Part shown: positions 46,091 through 57,248 of the stretch, piece by piece
Numbering within the stretch: position 1 is the first letter of the stretch
Layout: each line of letters opens with the position of its first letter
NCBI GenBank assembly: GCA_947069175.1
Contig: CAMTDV010000013.1
Location: 33,307,725 to 33,371,724 of the forward strand
Direction: 5' to 3'
From: Scalesia atractyloides
Taxonomy: Eukaryota > Streptophyta > Magnoliopsida > Asterales > Asteraceae
Length of the DNA stretch: 64,000 nucleotides
Made by a program: the position numbers and the translations under genes
Notes under the pieces: model-generated
What the model saw: the letters and a program-made list of their open reading frames with translations, nothing else
The model's database searches: none
What the model was told of the DNA's origin: nothing

Positions 46091-48233
46091 AATCCACTTT
46101 GAAATAATTTACCTCGAGAGCACCTGCACACATGTACAAGAAATTACTTAAATAGAGAAACCCAAGTCAATTTGGTCTTGGGTGGGTTTGGTATATCGCT
46201 TTTTGGCATGGCATTTTTCTTAAATTCTTTCTGTTCCTCCACCCATTGTTCAACCTTTGATCCCTTTTCAATTTTAAGTTTAGTTGAAACAACGGTGGTG
46301 TTCACAGCAACAGAAGATGATTTCTTCTTAACTACCCAAATTTGTGCACTTGAAAAAGCTTTCTTCAAGTAGAACTTAGGATTCTTTATGTTCATTTTTT
46401 TAAGATTCACCAATCTCATAATTTGAAAAATTTGCAGTGATTGGTTTCATATTTAAGTTAGAATCGACCTTTCTTTTCAAAATTTGTTTTGGCACAAACT
46501 CTGGACCTTTCTTTTTAACATCTTTTGTGCTTTTTCTAACTTCATAAGCAGGTTTTGTTTTGGATGGTTTACATTAACCGCAATGTGCACATCTTTGTTA
46601 ACTTGTAACATGTCCTATTGTCGTTTCCAACTGAGGTTTTCGAAACTTGTTCACGGAGTTTTCTTTCTTGCTCAAATTCCTTGTTTGATTGTTTACCAAT
46701 GATTTCTTTTTCATTTACAGTGTTAGTTCCGTAAATAAAGTCAATTTTCTTGGTAATATTTTTCTTTTGGAATTTGTTGCTTCTCTTCTTTTCATACCCT
46801 ACCCTAGCCCTTTTGTTCTCTGGATAGTTTCTACCATTTCCACTTGGATGTCTGTTTTTGTAAAAATCCTTTTGTTTTGAGTGGAAAACGGCATCTTGCT
46901 TATCAAGACTTGAGCTGTTGACTTTAACCAGCTTGAAACGCTTGTCAACTTTGTCTAAGTTTACATTCTAAATTGGGAATCAGAGTGTAGTTTATCTGAT
47001 CCTTTTAATTTATAAACGACTATATTTTGACCATTCTTTAAACCATTCTCAGACTTTGAAATGAAGTTCTCGTGAAAATTTTTACACTTTCAGAATGTGA
47101 ACTTGACTCAGATTACTCATTACTTGAGTCTACATGTTCATAAACTGAACCTTCAAATTCATTCTCAAAAACATTTTCGATTACTTTGGTTACCATATTA
47201 GATTCACAAACTTTTTCTTTTTTGGTATAAGTTACATCGATGTTTTCAGGCAGCTCGTTCCCCATTTTAGTTACCAAATTTAAATTTACGTCTTTTCCAC
47301 TCCATCTGGCTTTTTCTTTGCATATCTATTCCTCATGCGTGGAGGAACACGATCGTAACCCTTACATTCATTAACAACAAATGTCTTACTTTGTTTAACC
47401 TCAATTTTCGGAAGAATGTGATCAATGACATATGAACTAGTAGAGTAACTGATTAACAATTTGTTAACCCGTTCAGTTTATGGCCATTTGTTGCTTTCTC
47501 AGCTATTGTATTTATATGCATGTTTATGGTCATTTGTTTGTCCATAACGGTGGCTTTGAGCATAGAAAGTGTATTATCATCTTCTTTGATTGCTTTCTCA
47601 TATTGTTGAATGGTTTTGCTTAATTTGTTATATGCTTCTTTTGTTGTGACATAATCATGTTACAAATGATCAGCAGTGTTTTTAGTTCTTTATATTTTTC
47701 GTCTTTTTCAACACACTCCTTGCATGGCAATTTGCATTTCATGCATGGAATTTCCAATTTGACATTATGAGTAGCTTCATTCTTTTTCACGGTTTCACTT
47801 ACCGACTTCTTAACAATTCAACATTTTCTACCTGAGCTTGCTCAATAACCACCTCATTCAGATTCGCCATTAAAGCTTTGTCAGCAACATTAGTCAGAGT
47901 TTCATCTGTCAACTCCTTGGCTTCATCAATCAATTCAACAACTTCTGACTTTAGTTCTTCTTCACATGTTAGTGGAAGACTTGAACTGAAATACCCTGCA
48001 AAAGTTTTAAGAATATTAGCAGGCAAAAGATGTTTAAAATCAATGTTTAGAAGTTCTTCTTCCTCTTCCATAAAATTCTTCGGGTGCCTCATCAAAAGAT
48101 GCCTCTGTATATTCTTCAGTATCCTCAGGCTCTTCAATAATTTCAGCTACCAATGCCAAACTTTCGCTCTTTGTGATGTACTTGTTCCAGTTGAAACTTT
48201 CATCTTCTTGAGTAACGACAAGAGCTTATCTTT
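46091..48233 (-). pseudogene. Copia gag-pol linker, long and charged
   Basis: About 2.1 kb of degenerate coding between gag and protease, with Lys/Glu/Asn-rich text in all pieces (46419-46144 ends PPKTKLTWVSLFK; 48137-47799 reads EEEEELLNIDFKHLLPANI). The counterpart in the plus-strand copy (54090-56132) is better preserved and shows the same blocks. Such a long linker is unusual for copia and is one reason to suspect the SIRE/Maximus type. Confidence 0.7.
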
Positions 48234-49908
48234 TTAGTTTGACGGACTGTCTTCAATATGCACCATTCTTGTTTGAGGTTGAGATCGATGATATATGGCC
48301 TTCTTGTAGTAATCATCAGCAAACGGGTTCTGGTTACCCTTGACCTCATGATTTGGACATTCTCTTTTGAAGTACCCTTTCTCTCGACATTTGAAGCATG
48401 TAACCTTGGACTTATAGAAGCCGAGTTTCCCGTCAAGTCCTCCCAAATTTTCTCTTCTAGTGATTTCCATAAATCGTTGAGCTCTTCGGACAATGGAAGC
48501 CATGCACCGTTTGATATCGATCAATTCCATTTCAACCGGATCAATCTGATCGTAATCTTCTTTCGTCATCTCTGGATTCCCAATTCTTCTAGCTAACAAA
48601 CTTTCGTACGATTCCAATACTGAAGCAAGTAGGGACATGTGTTGCTTTGCGTCTTTTTCATCAAAGTCTTGAGCATTATAGAGATTGATTGCGATATTGC
48701 ATTGTAAGATTCGTTGATTGGGATTAGATTGATTGTGCTTACTGTTCGGTGGATTGCTTGAGCTTTGGGATGATTGCGGCCCTTGAGGTGTATTTGGATT
48801 GAAGGAAGCAAAAGATTGAAATCCACTGGTTTGGCTTGAAGGTGGACTTTGCATGTTGTTGGCGCTGAATGCAGTTTGAATCTTGGGACTCTGTATGTTT
48901 ACGACAAGACTACCTTTTTAGTATAGATTCACATCTTTTTGTATCATGTCCTTCTAATCTTTTAATGAATCTTGGCAATGAGAAGTTGCTATACTCGGTG
49001 CCGTTCATCAGAATAGTCAAATACATGGACCATTCTCCTTCAGGTAGAGAATCTGCCAGTTTATCGACCAATTATTCGTTCATTTTTAGAATTCCCATAC
49101 GCTTAATTTGGACCACCAATTGACAATATCTTTCAATTAACTGTTTCACTGTCTCTCCCTTGATAAATGTGAAAATATCAAATTCTTTACTCAATAGCGT
49201 TGTGCTCCATCAGCTTTCTTCTGCAGTTTACGCCTGGACCGAGCTTTTGGAGAGTTTGTCTTTCTAGATGCTGGCCTCTTCAAATGTTTTGTTGTTGGCC
49301 TCTTAGATGGCTTGAGAATAGGAGTGTCGCTGTCAGACTCAGATGGTATGTAAGTAGTATCGTCTTCTCCTGTCTCTTTTTTTTCTTCTTCTTAGCCTTT
49401 GTCGTTCTTCAGCCAAACGCTCTAACTCTTTTTCTTTAGTTCTTTCTTTTTCCCTGGCAATCCTATCCTCTGCATCAGTACTAGAGGAGGATGCCTCTTC
49501 ATCGCAGTTACGAACTTCCTTGTAATTTTAAACACAAGGCATTCCATAGAGACTGAGCATCGTCATCGTGGTGTTAGAGTGCCAAGGTTATAGCTTGCTG
49601 CAAGATATTCATCATCTTCTTTATATTAATGAATTTTTCTCTTTCAATCTCTGAGAGTTGTGCTTGCGTCTTCTCAAGACCAGTTTCTCCAATAGGAGCT
49701 TGATACTTTGACTCGATTGCGAACCAGCAAGTGAAGTGGTTAGCTTGAACCCAGTTCATGAACCTTTCGCTCTAGCTATCATAGTCTTCTAGATTCATAA
49801 GCTTTGGAGGCTTCGTCATGGTTCCCATTTCGTTTTCTAGATTCATGTTCTGTGTTGCGGTGGTGGTAACAGATGAAGCAGCAAACCGTTGAAAAACTCT
49901 TCTTCCAT
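48234..49908 (-). pseudogene. Copia gag
   Basis: The ATG is at 49908 (MEEEFFNG, then frameshifted). KPPKLMNLEDYDS, then FMNWVQANHFTCWF and EREKFINIKKMMNILQQAI follow. After a foreign insertion (49203-49504) gag resumes with the NEELVDKLADSLPEGEWS-type block, then QSPPSSQTSGFQSFASFNPN, DYDQIDPVEMELIDIKRCMA and a knuckle CFKCREKGYFKREC at 48398-48357. The knuckle has Tyr where the zinc-binding His belongs. It is several times frameshifted. Confidence 0.85.
49203..49504 (-). repeat. ORF3 segment duplicated inside copia gag
   Basis: This 300-bp stretch matches 31501-31795 of ORF3 (shared CTCCATCAGCTTTCTTCTGC, GACCGAGCTTTTGGAGAG, CAGTACTAGAGGAGGATG), with scattered differences and small indels. 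It replaces the gag segment seen in the plus copy at about 53195-53210. The donor appears to be another family member, since the match is not exact. Confidence 0.85.
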
Positions 49909-50062
49909 TATATCTGCAAATTTTTAGAAACACAAATTTCGACAACACTGGTTAGCTATAAATTGACAAAAACATGAAAGTTAAGAAAAATCCTCAAAAT
50001 GTCCTTCATGTGAGTGACTTAATATTTGTGCGAGTCAGGTGGTTCGTGCGAGCAAGATACTC

Positions 50063-50102
<40 letters not shown>

Positions 50103-50505
50103 CTTGTACGAGTGACTCTTTGTGCGAAACACTTACTCGTACGAATGACTGTTTTGAAACTTGAAATTTTAAGAAAACTTGTTTTTCTTGGTCGTACGAG
50201 TGGCTAATTCGTATGGATGGCCGTTCTTACAAGTTGTCCTTCTGCTCTTACTAGTTAGCTCAGGCCAACAAACGGATGATTTCTGTAATTTTCTTCATTA
50301 TTTAGTTCGATCTTAGATCTGTAAGTTTCAAGGATTTGTTAATGTTGATTTTAACGTGCGATACTAAAATCCAAGTCCAATTCGTCCATGAATTCGTCTA
50401 GATCTGAAATCTGTATCAAGAAAGAGTAGAAATAGGAATCTCTAGTGGTTGAATCTTGATTATCAGCTGCTGAAATGTGTTCTTTGTCTTCAAATCAGGC
50501 CTCAA
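49909..50505 (-). other. Copia leader with palindrome-like repeats
   Basis: Noncoding leader between PBS and gag. It contains degenerate forms of the family palindrome (CTTGTACGAGTGA, ACTCGTACGAATGA, GTCGTACGAGTGG) at 50100-50215 and a GA microsatellite at 50066-50098. A plus-strand ORF through the GA repeat is an artefact. Confidence 0.6.
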
Positions 50506-50518
50506 GGCTCTAATACCA
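50506..50518 (-). other. Copia primer-binding site
   Basis: The minus strand reads TGGTATTAGAGCC two bases from the 5' LTR. It differs by one base from the usual initiator tRNA-Met site. Confidence 0.85.
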
Positions 50519-50520
50519 CT

Positions 50521-50954
50521 TGTGGGAGGGTGATCGGCTCTCTTCCGTGAGCACCGGACTGACTTGACTCAGCTAACAGAGTAGGAATCATTCTAGCGAG
50601 TTAGACAAACAAACAATCGAGTATGCTGCTTAAACGCTGTTACTCCGTATATTGATAAACGTGAAAAGTTGCGGAAGAGTAGACAAATGGACAGAGCTTT
50701 GCCGTAGTCACACACCAACTGTTGTCTAACACAAAACTCAAGCCCAACTATTTATAGGCCAACATGGCTCGCACAGGAGTGAGGTTGTTGGCTCGTGCGA
50801 GTGGTGCCTCGTACGAGTGACAAGATGTCACTCGTACGAGCCACCACAGCTCACTCGCACGAGTCACTAAAATACATATAAAATTGACATATCTAAGCCC
50901 TATATACACAACCGACATATCCTAGACGTAGGCAATAGACATTATGCACCAACA
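50521..50954 (-). repeat. Copia 5' LTR (434 bp)
   Basis: Partner of 16829-17266. It includes two exact CTCGTACGAG sites (50808 and 50831), followed by the TTAAT duplication at 50955-50959. Confidence 0.92.
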
Positions 50955-50959
50955 TTAAT

Positions 50960-51088
50960 TGTAAACACTACTTACAAGATTGCCATCAAGATCTCAACAA
51001 TTAGATTAAAAATCTATTATTAGATTCTTTCTTACTCTTCTCACAAAAAATACATTTTTTACAATAACCTCACCGTGATATATATATA

Positions 51089-51123
<35 letters not shown>

Positions 51124-51234
51124 ATACATATAAAATTGCATTTTGGTCTATTTATTGATACAAGTTACGAATTTGGTCATTGTATTAATATTATGGTTCA
51201 AACCATAGTAGGCATTGTTTGCATTTATAGATGG
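50960..51234. repeat. Intergenic gap with AT microsatellite
   Basis: Former flank of the copia insertion site. An (AT)n microsatellite occupies about 51078-51122. Nothing else is seen. Confidence 0.6.
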
Positions 51235-51721
51235 TGATGTGCTAAAAGTGATTTAATAAAAACTAACTAATTTAAACCTAAACTAGACACGCTAAGTATT
51301 AAATTTATAAAACTAAGACTCTCTAAAACCTAAACCACACAATTAGCAAGTGTACTGGTAAATACAGTACAACTAAAGTAAGGCCAAGTATCGAACCTAC
51401 GTGACTCTACTGACTACGAATGCTAGACTCGATTAACTTATCTAACTAACTTGACTTAAATTGTTTTTATTGTTTTGAGGGGGGGGGGGTTCTAATAACC
51501 TAATGCGAATAATTAAAATTAACTAAACTTACTAGACACAATCTAAGATTGGGGATTTGATTAGATGATGGGAAGATAGTACCTAGACTATAATCCTACA
51601 CATGCTTGACACATCCTGTTGGTTATGGAGCTAATGTGGACCGAGATCTTAAGATACTAAACACAACTATGGCAACCTATTAAGTTGTTCAACTACTGGT
51701 TTAAAGGACTCCCTTAAGGGC
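51235..51721 (-). repeat. Athila-like LTR fragment
   Basis: Begins TGATGTGCTAAAAGT, matching the LTR end at 3575 (TGATGTTCTAAAAGT). It shares the TATCGAACC(C/T)ACG block, a G11 run at 51479-51489, and GGACCGAGATCTTAAGATAC (versus GGAACCGGGATCTTGAAATAC near 6453). It is cut at 51721 by the next copia LTR. Its remainder is not seen in the window. Confidence 0.75.
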
Positions 51722-52199
51722 TGTTGGTGCATAATGTCTATTGCTTGCGTCTACGATATGTTGTTTATGTATATAGGCCTTAGAATTTCGAATAGTGTTT
51801 GTTAATATATGATTTATATGTTTGTAGCATGACTCGTACGAGTGAGTATCATGGCTCGTACGAGTGACACCTAGTTACTCGTACGAGGCATCACTTGCAC
51901 GAGTCACACACACACACTCTCCTCCTGTGCGAGTCATGTTGACCTATAAATAGAGGAGCCTGAGTGTTGTGTTAGATATCTGTTGGTGAATGTGCGGCGA
52001 AGTCCTGTCAAACTTTTTACTCGCTCTGTAACTATTCAGGTTTATCACTACAATTCAAGGCGTTTAAGCAGTATATCTTACTTGCTTGTTTGTCAAACTC
52101 GCTAACAATGAATTCTGCCTCTGTTAGTTGAGTCAGATCGGTCCGGTGCTCATAAGAGGAGAGCCGATCCCCTCTCATAAGTGGTATGAGAGCCTTGAG
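51722..52199 (+). repeat. 5' LTR of second copia copy
   Basis: Starts TGTTGGTGCATAATG and ends near CCCCTCTCATA. It carries three exact CTCGTACGAG sites at 51833, 51855 and 51878. The terminal ACA has mutated to ATA. Confidence 0.85.
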
Positions 52200-52201
52200 G
52201 C

Positions 52202-52214
52202 CTGATCTGAGGAT
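52202..52214 (+). other. Primer-binding site of second copia copy
   Basis: TGGTATGAGAGCC two bases after the LTR, one base different from the initiator tRNA-Met site. Confidence 0.8.
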
Positions 52215-52777
52215 AAACATCAAGTTTTCGTATACTTCCAACAGTTTAGATCCAGATTCAACCATTGAAAATTTCTACATCTACACTTTCTCATATAGAT
52301 CTTAGATTTGGACGAATTCATGGACAAAATTGATTAGGATTTTAGTATATCACGTTAAAATCAATTCTAATCAATCCTTGAAAATTTCAGATCTAAAATC
52401 AAACTTAATCATGTCGAAATTTGTAAAAATCATCCGTTTGGTGACTTGAGTTGTTTCGTACGAGTAGTGAGACAAATCGTACAAACGGCTATCCGTGCAG
52501 ATTAAGTCATTCGTACGAACGAACAAACAAGTTTAAAAAAATTGTCATCACACGAAGCAGTGATTCGTACGAACTAGTCATTCACACGAACTAGTCATTC
52601 GCACGTGTAATCTTTCATTTGCACGAAGTAGTTATTCGTATGAAATAGTCATTCGCACGAAGTAATTTTTCATTCGCATGAATATCTCATTCGTACGAAT
52701 CTCTGACTCACGCGAAGAATCTTTTGTCATTCTAATCAGTTTTTTCGAAAGTGTGTTTCTGAAATTTTTGCAGAAAA
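52215..52777 (+). other. Leader with TTCGTACGAA palindromes
   Basis: Noncoding leader. The family palindrome appears here as TTCGTACGAA (52510, 52564, 52690) with many TTCGCACGAA and TTCGTATGAA variants, about one per 20-40 bp between 52450 and 52715. Confidence 0.7.
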
Positions 52778-54089
52778 ATGGAAGAAGAGTTTTACAATGC
52801 ATTTGATGCTTCAGCGGTCATAACTACCGCAGCTCAGAATATGAATCTTGAGAACGAGATAGGTACGATGATAAAGCCTCCAAAGCTAATGAACCTTGAA
52901 GACTTTGATAGTTGGAGTGAAAGATTCATGAATTGGGTTCAAGCAAATCATTTCACCTGTTGGTTTGCCTTGAAGAGAAATATCAAGCACCGATTGGAGA
53001 GAAAGCTCCTGAAAAGCGTTAGCTCAACTCTCGGAATTCAAAAGGGATAAGTTCATTAACGAGAAGAAGATGACTAACATCTTACAGCAAGCCATCAAGG
53101 AAGATATCTTGGCGCTTCTACAACATGATGATGATGCACAATCATTTGGAATGCTTTACAGTTGAAATTTCAAGGAAGTGCGTAACTTCGGAAAGGGAAG
53201 AGAGCATTATTAAGTAAAGAATTTGATATATTTACTTTGATCAAAGGAGAGCTGGTGAAACAATTGATTGAACGATACTGGCACTTGGTTGTGCAAATGA
53301 AGCGCATGGGAATTATAAAGATGAATGAAGAATTAGTTGACAAGCTGGCAGATTCCTTACCTCAAGGAGAATGGTCTACTTATTTGACTATTCTGAAGAA
53401 TGGCACAGAGTATGGTAATTTCTCATTACCAAGATTTATTGAGAGATTGGAAGGGCACGAGCTCGAGAAGCAAAAAATGGCGAAGAGCAAAGGCGCCCAA
53501 AATGCAACATGATATGAAGTTTTATTACAAGGGTAGTCTTCTTGCGCAAATACAGTCTCCAAAAATCCAAACTGCCTTCAACGCTTTCAACACACCAAGC
53601 CCATCGTCAAGTCAACACAATGGTTTTCAATCCTTTGCTTCTGTCAACCCAAACACGTCTTCAAGCCCACAATCATCACAGAGTTCAAGTCATCCCCAGA
53701 TCAACCAGAACAATCAATCCAATCCTAACCAACGGGTTCTACAATGCAACATTGCTGTTGATTTCCAAAATGTTCAAAACTTCGACGAGAACACCGTAGA
53801 GCAACATATGTCATTGTTAGCCTCGGTTCTCGAATCATACGACAGTCTAGTAGCAGGGGAGATTGGGAATTCGGAAATGACGAGAGAGGATTATGATCAG
53901 ATTGATCCTGTCGAGATGGAATTGATTGACATCAAATGGTGTATGGCTTCTATCGTTAGACGAGCGCAACGTTCTATGGAGATTACCGAAAAAAACAACT
54001 TGGGTAGACTTGATGGGAAAATTGGCTTCGAAAAATCAAAAGTTACATGCTTCAAATGTCGAGAAAAGGGGCATTTCAAATGAGAATGT
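52778..54089 (+). pseudogene. Gag of second copia copy
   Basis: Start MEEEFYNAFDASAVITTAAQ, then PPKLMNLEDFDSWSERFMNW. Frameshift near 53035. The block MNEELVDKLADSLPQGEWS leads to a Ser/Asn/Gln-rich region and DYDQIDPVEMELIDIKWCMA. The zinc knuckle at 54048-54089 is CFKCREKGHFK, stop (TGA), EC: a nonsense change inside the knuckle. It is better preserved than the minus-strand copy, including the His of the knuckle. Confidence 0.88.
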
Positions 54090-56132
54090 CTACACAAGAA
54101 GTCCAGGGCAATCAAAACCCGTTTGCTGACGACTATTACAAGAAAGCCATCTATCATCGTCCTCAACCCAAAACAAGAATGGTGCAAATCGAAGATGGTC
54201 CGTCAAACTCCAAAGACAAAGTGCTTGTCATGACTCAGGAGGACGATGGCTTCAACTTGAACAAGTACATCATGAAGAACGAAAGTTTGGCTTTGGTCAC
54301 AGAGATTATTAAAGAACCTGAAGAATATGCAGAGGCATCTTTTGACGAAGCTCCTGAAGAATATTATCACACATCGTCAGAAGAAGAGGAATTGTTAAAT
54401 AATACTTTTAAACATCTCTTGCCTAATGATATTCTTAAAACTTTTGAAGGTTATTTTGAGCCAAGCCATCGATCGTCTTGTGAAGAAAAGAAGTAGCCGG
54501 AAGTTGAAGAAAAGAGAGTTGATGAGACATTGGAAAAGTTGACTGACACGACTAACAAAGCTTGTATGGCAAATGTGAATGAGGTAAACTTGTCAGGAAA
54601 TGACTCTATGATACAAAAACCATGCTTGAAATGCACTGAGCCATGCATTGAATGTGCTGTAAAAGAAACACGATACAACGAGCTAAATGTCTAACAAATA
54701 ACTTGTCATGTGACTATAAATCAACTAAAGAAGCTTATGACAAATTAAGCAAATCTGTTAAACAATATGAAAAGGCGAATCAGAGAAAATGACAGAACTC
54801 TTTCAATGCTAAAGGGGACTGTAATGGACAAACAAATGGCCATTAATATTCATTTAAATACAATTGCCGAGCTAAAAAGTGAACTTGAGAAAATGAAAAT
54901 ATAAACAGAACAAGTTAACAAATTGTTAATCAGTTATTCTACAAGTTCGTACGTCATTGATCATATTCTTCCAAAGATCGAAAGCAAAGAAGAATATAAA
55001 AATGATGAAAACAAAAGTGCAAGTTACGATCGTGTTCCACCACCCATGTAGAATAGCTATGCTTGTAAAAAACCATCAGGGGTGGAAGAGGCACTCAATT
55101 TAAAATTGAAAACTGAAAAATCAAACAAGCTGCCTGCGAACATTGATGCAACTTACACAAAACCTGAAAATGAATGTGATTCTGATGTGGTTAAAATTGT
55201 GGTTGAAAGTGTTCTGAAGAGTGAATTTGAAAAATCTAAATCGGATGTTGAATCATCAGAAAATAGTTTAAACACTGATCCAAATATCATTATTTACAAA
55301 TTGCATGGATTTGATAAACTATATTATGATGAGGATTTCCCAATCCAGAATGTCAATCTGGATCGTGTTGAAAAGTTGTTCAAGCTTGTTGAGGTGAGCC
55401 ATTCTGATTTAGAAAAACACGATGCATCATTTTATTTTAAATTAAAATGTGTTAACAAACCCTGCCATCAAAGAAACAGAGACTATCCTGAAAACAAGAG
55501 GGCTAGGTTGGGTTTTCAAAAGAAAAGAACAAAAAACAAGTTTCAAAAGTTGAACTTTACAAAGAAAGTTAACTTTGTTTATGGGACAACTACCGAAAGA
55601 GAAAAAGAGATCATTGGTCAACAATCCAATGATGAATTCGAGAAAGATAAAGAGAGTAAAAATAAGTTTTGGATTCCTCTGTCCAAAAAGACAGCAGGAC
55701 GTGTTACAAGTGTAAAAATATTGGGCATATTGCACGACATTCTTTCAAAGTAATCCAAAATTTGTTTCCAACTCTAGCAGATCTACCAAATATGTGAAAC
55801 AAAAGGCACCCATGGTTGTACCAAAACAAATTTTGAAAAGAAACAATGAATATCACAAAAATGTAAAATCAACGATTCAACTAAATTCTAAATTTGAAAT
55901 TGGTGAAACTTCCACCAAGAATCGTGAAGAGGATTCAAAGTTTTATTCAAAAAGGCTAATTTGAAAACACAAACTTAGGTTACAAAAGTCAAACCATCTA
56001 AGGTAGAACTGAAACCATTTGTTCCAACCAAAACAGAGGTCAAACAGAATGTCAAGGTCAAAATTGGTCCAAAGTTTGATATTCAAAACCCACCCAAGAC
56101 CAAGCAAGCTTGGGTTTCTCTGTTTAAATAGT
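54090..56132 (+). pseudogene. Gag-pol linker of second copia copy
   Basis: Charged region in several frames. 54090-54496 has QNPFADDYYKKAIYHRPQPK and EEEELLNNTFKHLLPNDIL. 54500-55080 is degenerate with coiled-coil-like text. The frame 55082-55753 has ESSENSLNTDPNIIIYKLHG and RARLGFQKKRTKNKFQKL, followed by a second knuckle-like CYKC...GHIARHS in a shifted frame with the last Cys changed. It ends PPKTKQAWVSLFK at 56132, where the minus-strand copy ends PPKTKLTWVSLFK. Confidence 0.75.
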
Positions 56133-56179
56133 TTCTTCCTCATGTGTGAAGGGGCTCCCGAGATCGATTATGTCAAAAT

Positions 56180-56483
56180 TGTTGGGCTTGGATTATTAAA
56201 GTTTATTCATTAGGGATGTATTTGCGCTTTTTGGGGTTTATGTGGACTTCCTAGTGCCTAATGGGCCTAGGGTTGTAATTATGGGCTTAATGATGCTTAT
56301 AAATAGAGGGGCTAGGTCATAGAGAAAAGGTTAGAGAGTTGAAAGCAAAAACTTATATCAGACATCTTTGGTGTATGCAAGTTAGAATCATTCAAAGTTA
56401 TTCAAGTTGTTCTTCTTCCTAATCATAATTTCCGCTACTGATTAGGTTAGTGATATCTGTTTGATATGTTTACGGGACTTATA
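56180..56483 (+). repeat. Short LTR of third copia element (~304 bp)
   Basis: Starts TGTTGGGC and ends just before TTGGTATAAGAGCC; the exact 3' end is uncertain by a few bases because the usual CA is not clear. TATAAATAGAGG at about 56299 is a plausible TATA box for the element transcript. Confidence 0.65.
56297..56306 (+). promoter_or_regulatory. Likely LTR TATA box
   Basis: TTATAAATAG within the LTR, about 115 bp into it and well before the PBS, fits the promoter of a short copia LTR. Sequence context only. Confidence 0.5.
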
Positions 56484-56485
56484 AT

Positions 56486-56498
56486 TGGTATAAGAGCC
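56486..56498 (+). other. Primer-binding site of third copia element
   Basis: TGGTATAAGAGCC resembles the initiator tRNA-Met site with one difference and is correctly placed after the LTR. Confidence 0.75.
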
Positions 56499-56559
56499 TG
56501 CTGTTCTAATACAGGCTCCAGGTATTGTTGATTAAAGAAGTTTTTGAAGTGTGCTGCTG

Positions 56560-57200
56560 CTGTTTGGATCGTTTTTTTTGGAGTTCTGGATCACTGTTCA
56601 TCGTCAGAAGGCTACTGTTCCGAAGAACTTTTGAAGAATTCTGGATTTGGTACTGTTCCAGATTCTGAAGAACACGAAGAAGGTTCTCACAATTCGGATT
56701 AACCACTGTTCCGGATTCCGAGAACACGAAGGTGAACATCCATCTCGGATTGATCCTGGACTGTTGCTCGTTCCAGATTGTAATCCGAGTAACTGTTGTG
56801 GTTTTTGAATTCCTTGAATCTCGGAATTCAGTTGCAGAAAAGGCGGGTTCACTGTTACAGATAAGGATCAATGTTCCGGATTTTCATCAGATAAGACCGA
56901 CATTCCAGATTCTTGATTCCGGATTCACATTCAGAGTTGGCTATTCCGGATCATACATCTCGGATTCTCCATTTCGGATTTGTAACTCGGTCTTCTCATT
57001 CCGGATCCATCTTATTTCGGGTTTTCTATTTCGGATCTTTCAAGTCTGGTTTTCAAGTCGGATTCATCAATCCAGATTGCTCAATCCGGATTCTTTAGTT
57101 CGGATTACTCATCAATTCGGATAGTCTTTCCGGGTTGACCATCTTTGACTACAGATTGACCATTTCGGATTTAGTACTGTTCATCAGACACACTTAAATT
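56560..57200 (+). repeat. Leader with iterated TTCCGGATT/TTTCGGATT motif
   Basis: Between PBS and gag the words CCGGATT, TCGGATT and CCAGATT recur every 10-25 bp, well over 20 times, for example GATTCCGGATTC near 56910, CATTTCGGATTTG near 56970 and AATCCGGATTCT near 57081. Several are near-palindromic (TCCGGA). Open frames through the block are not protein-like. Confidence 0.75.
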
Positions 57201-57248
57201 AATCAATTTTAAATCGACTTGGTAAATTTTTAATCAATTTAAATTACA

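Larger units (their letters stand above)
16829..50954 (-). mobile_element. Large Ty1/copia (SIRE/Maximus-like) element, split by two gypsy insertions
   Basis: LTRs at both ends (TGTGGGAGGG...CACCAACA on plus) are flanked by TTAAT at 16824-16828 and 50955-50959. Minus-strand order: 5' LTR, PBS, leader, gag, linker, protease, integrase, RT, RNase H, spacer, ORF3, polypurine tract, 3' LTR. Subtracting the nested elements leaves about 14.7 kb, very long for copia. The gene order (integrase before RT) defines Ty1/copia. The extra ORF after pol and the long gag-pol linker suggest the SIRE/Maximus lineage; this is inference. All ORFs are interrupted. Confidence 0.9.
51722..56179 (+). mobile_element. 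Second, partial copy of the same copia family (plus strand)
   Basis: 5' LTR, PBS, leader, gag and the gag-pol linker, colinear with the minus-strand element and clearly the same family. It stops just before the protease, where the third copia element begins (56180). The remaining pol, ORF3 and 3' LTR are not in the window and could lie beyond its right edge if the third element is a simple insertion. Confidence 0.88.

Noticed and set aside
49974..50207. Plus-strand frame with an RERERERE run
   Set aside because: It is the translation of a GA microsatellite in the copia leader.
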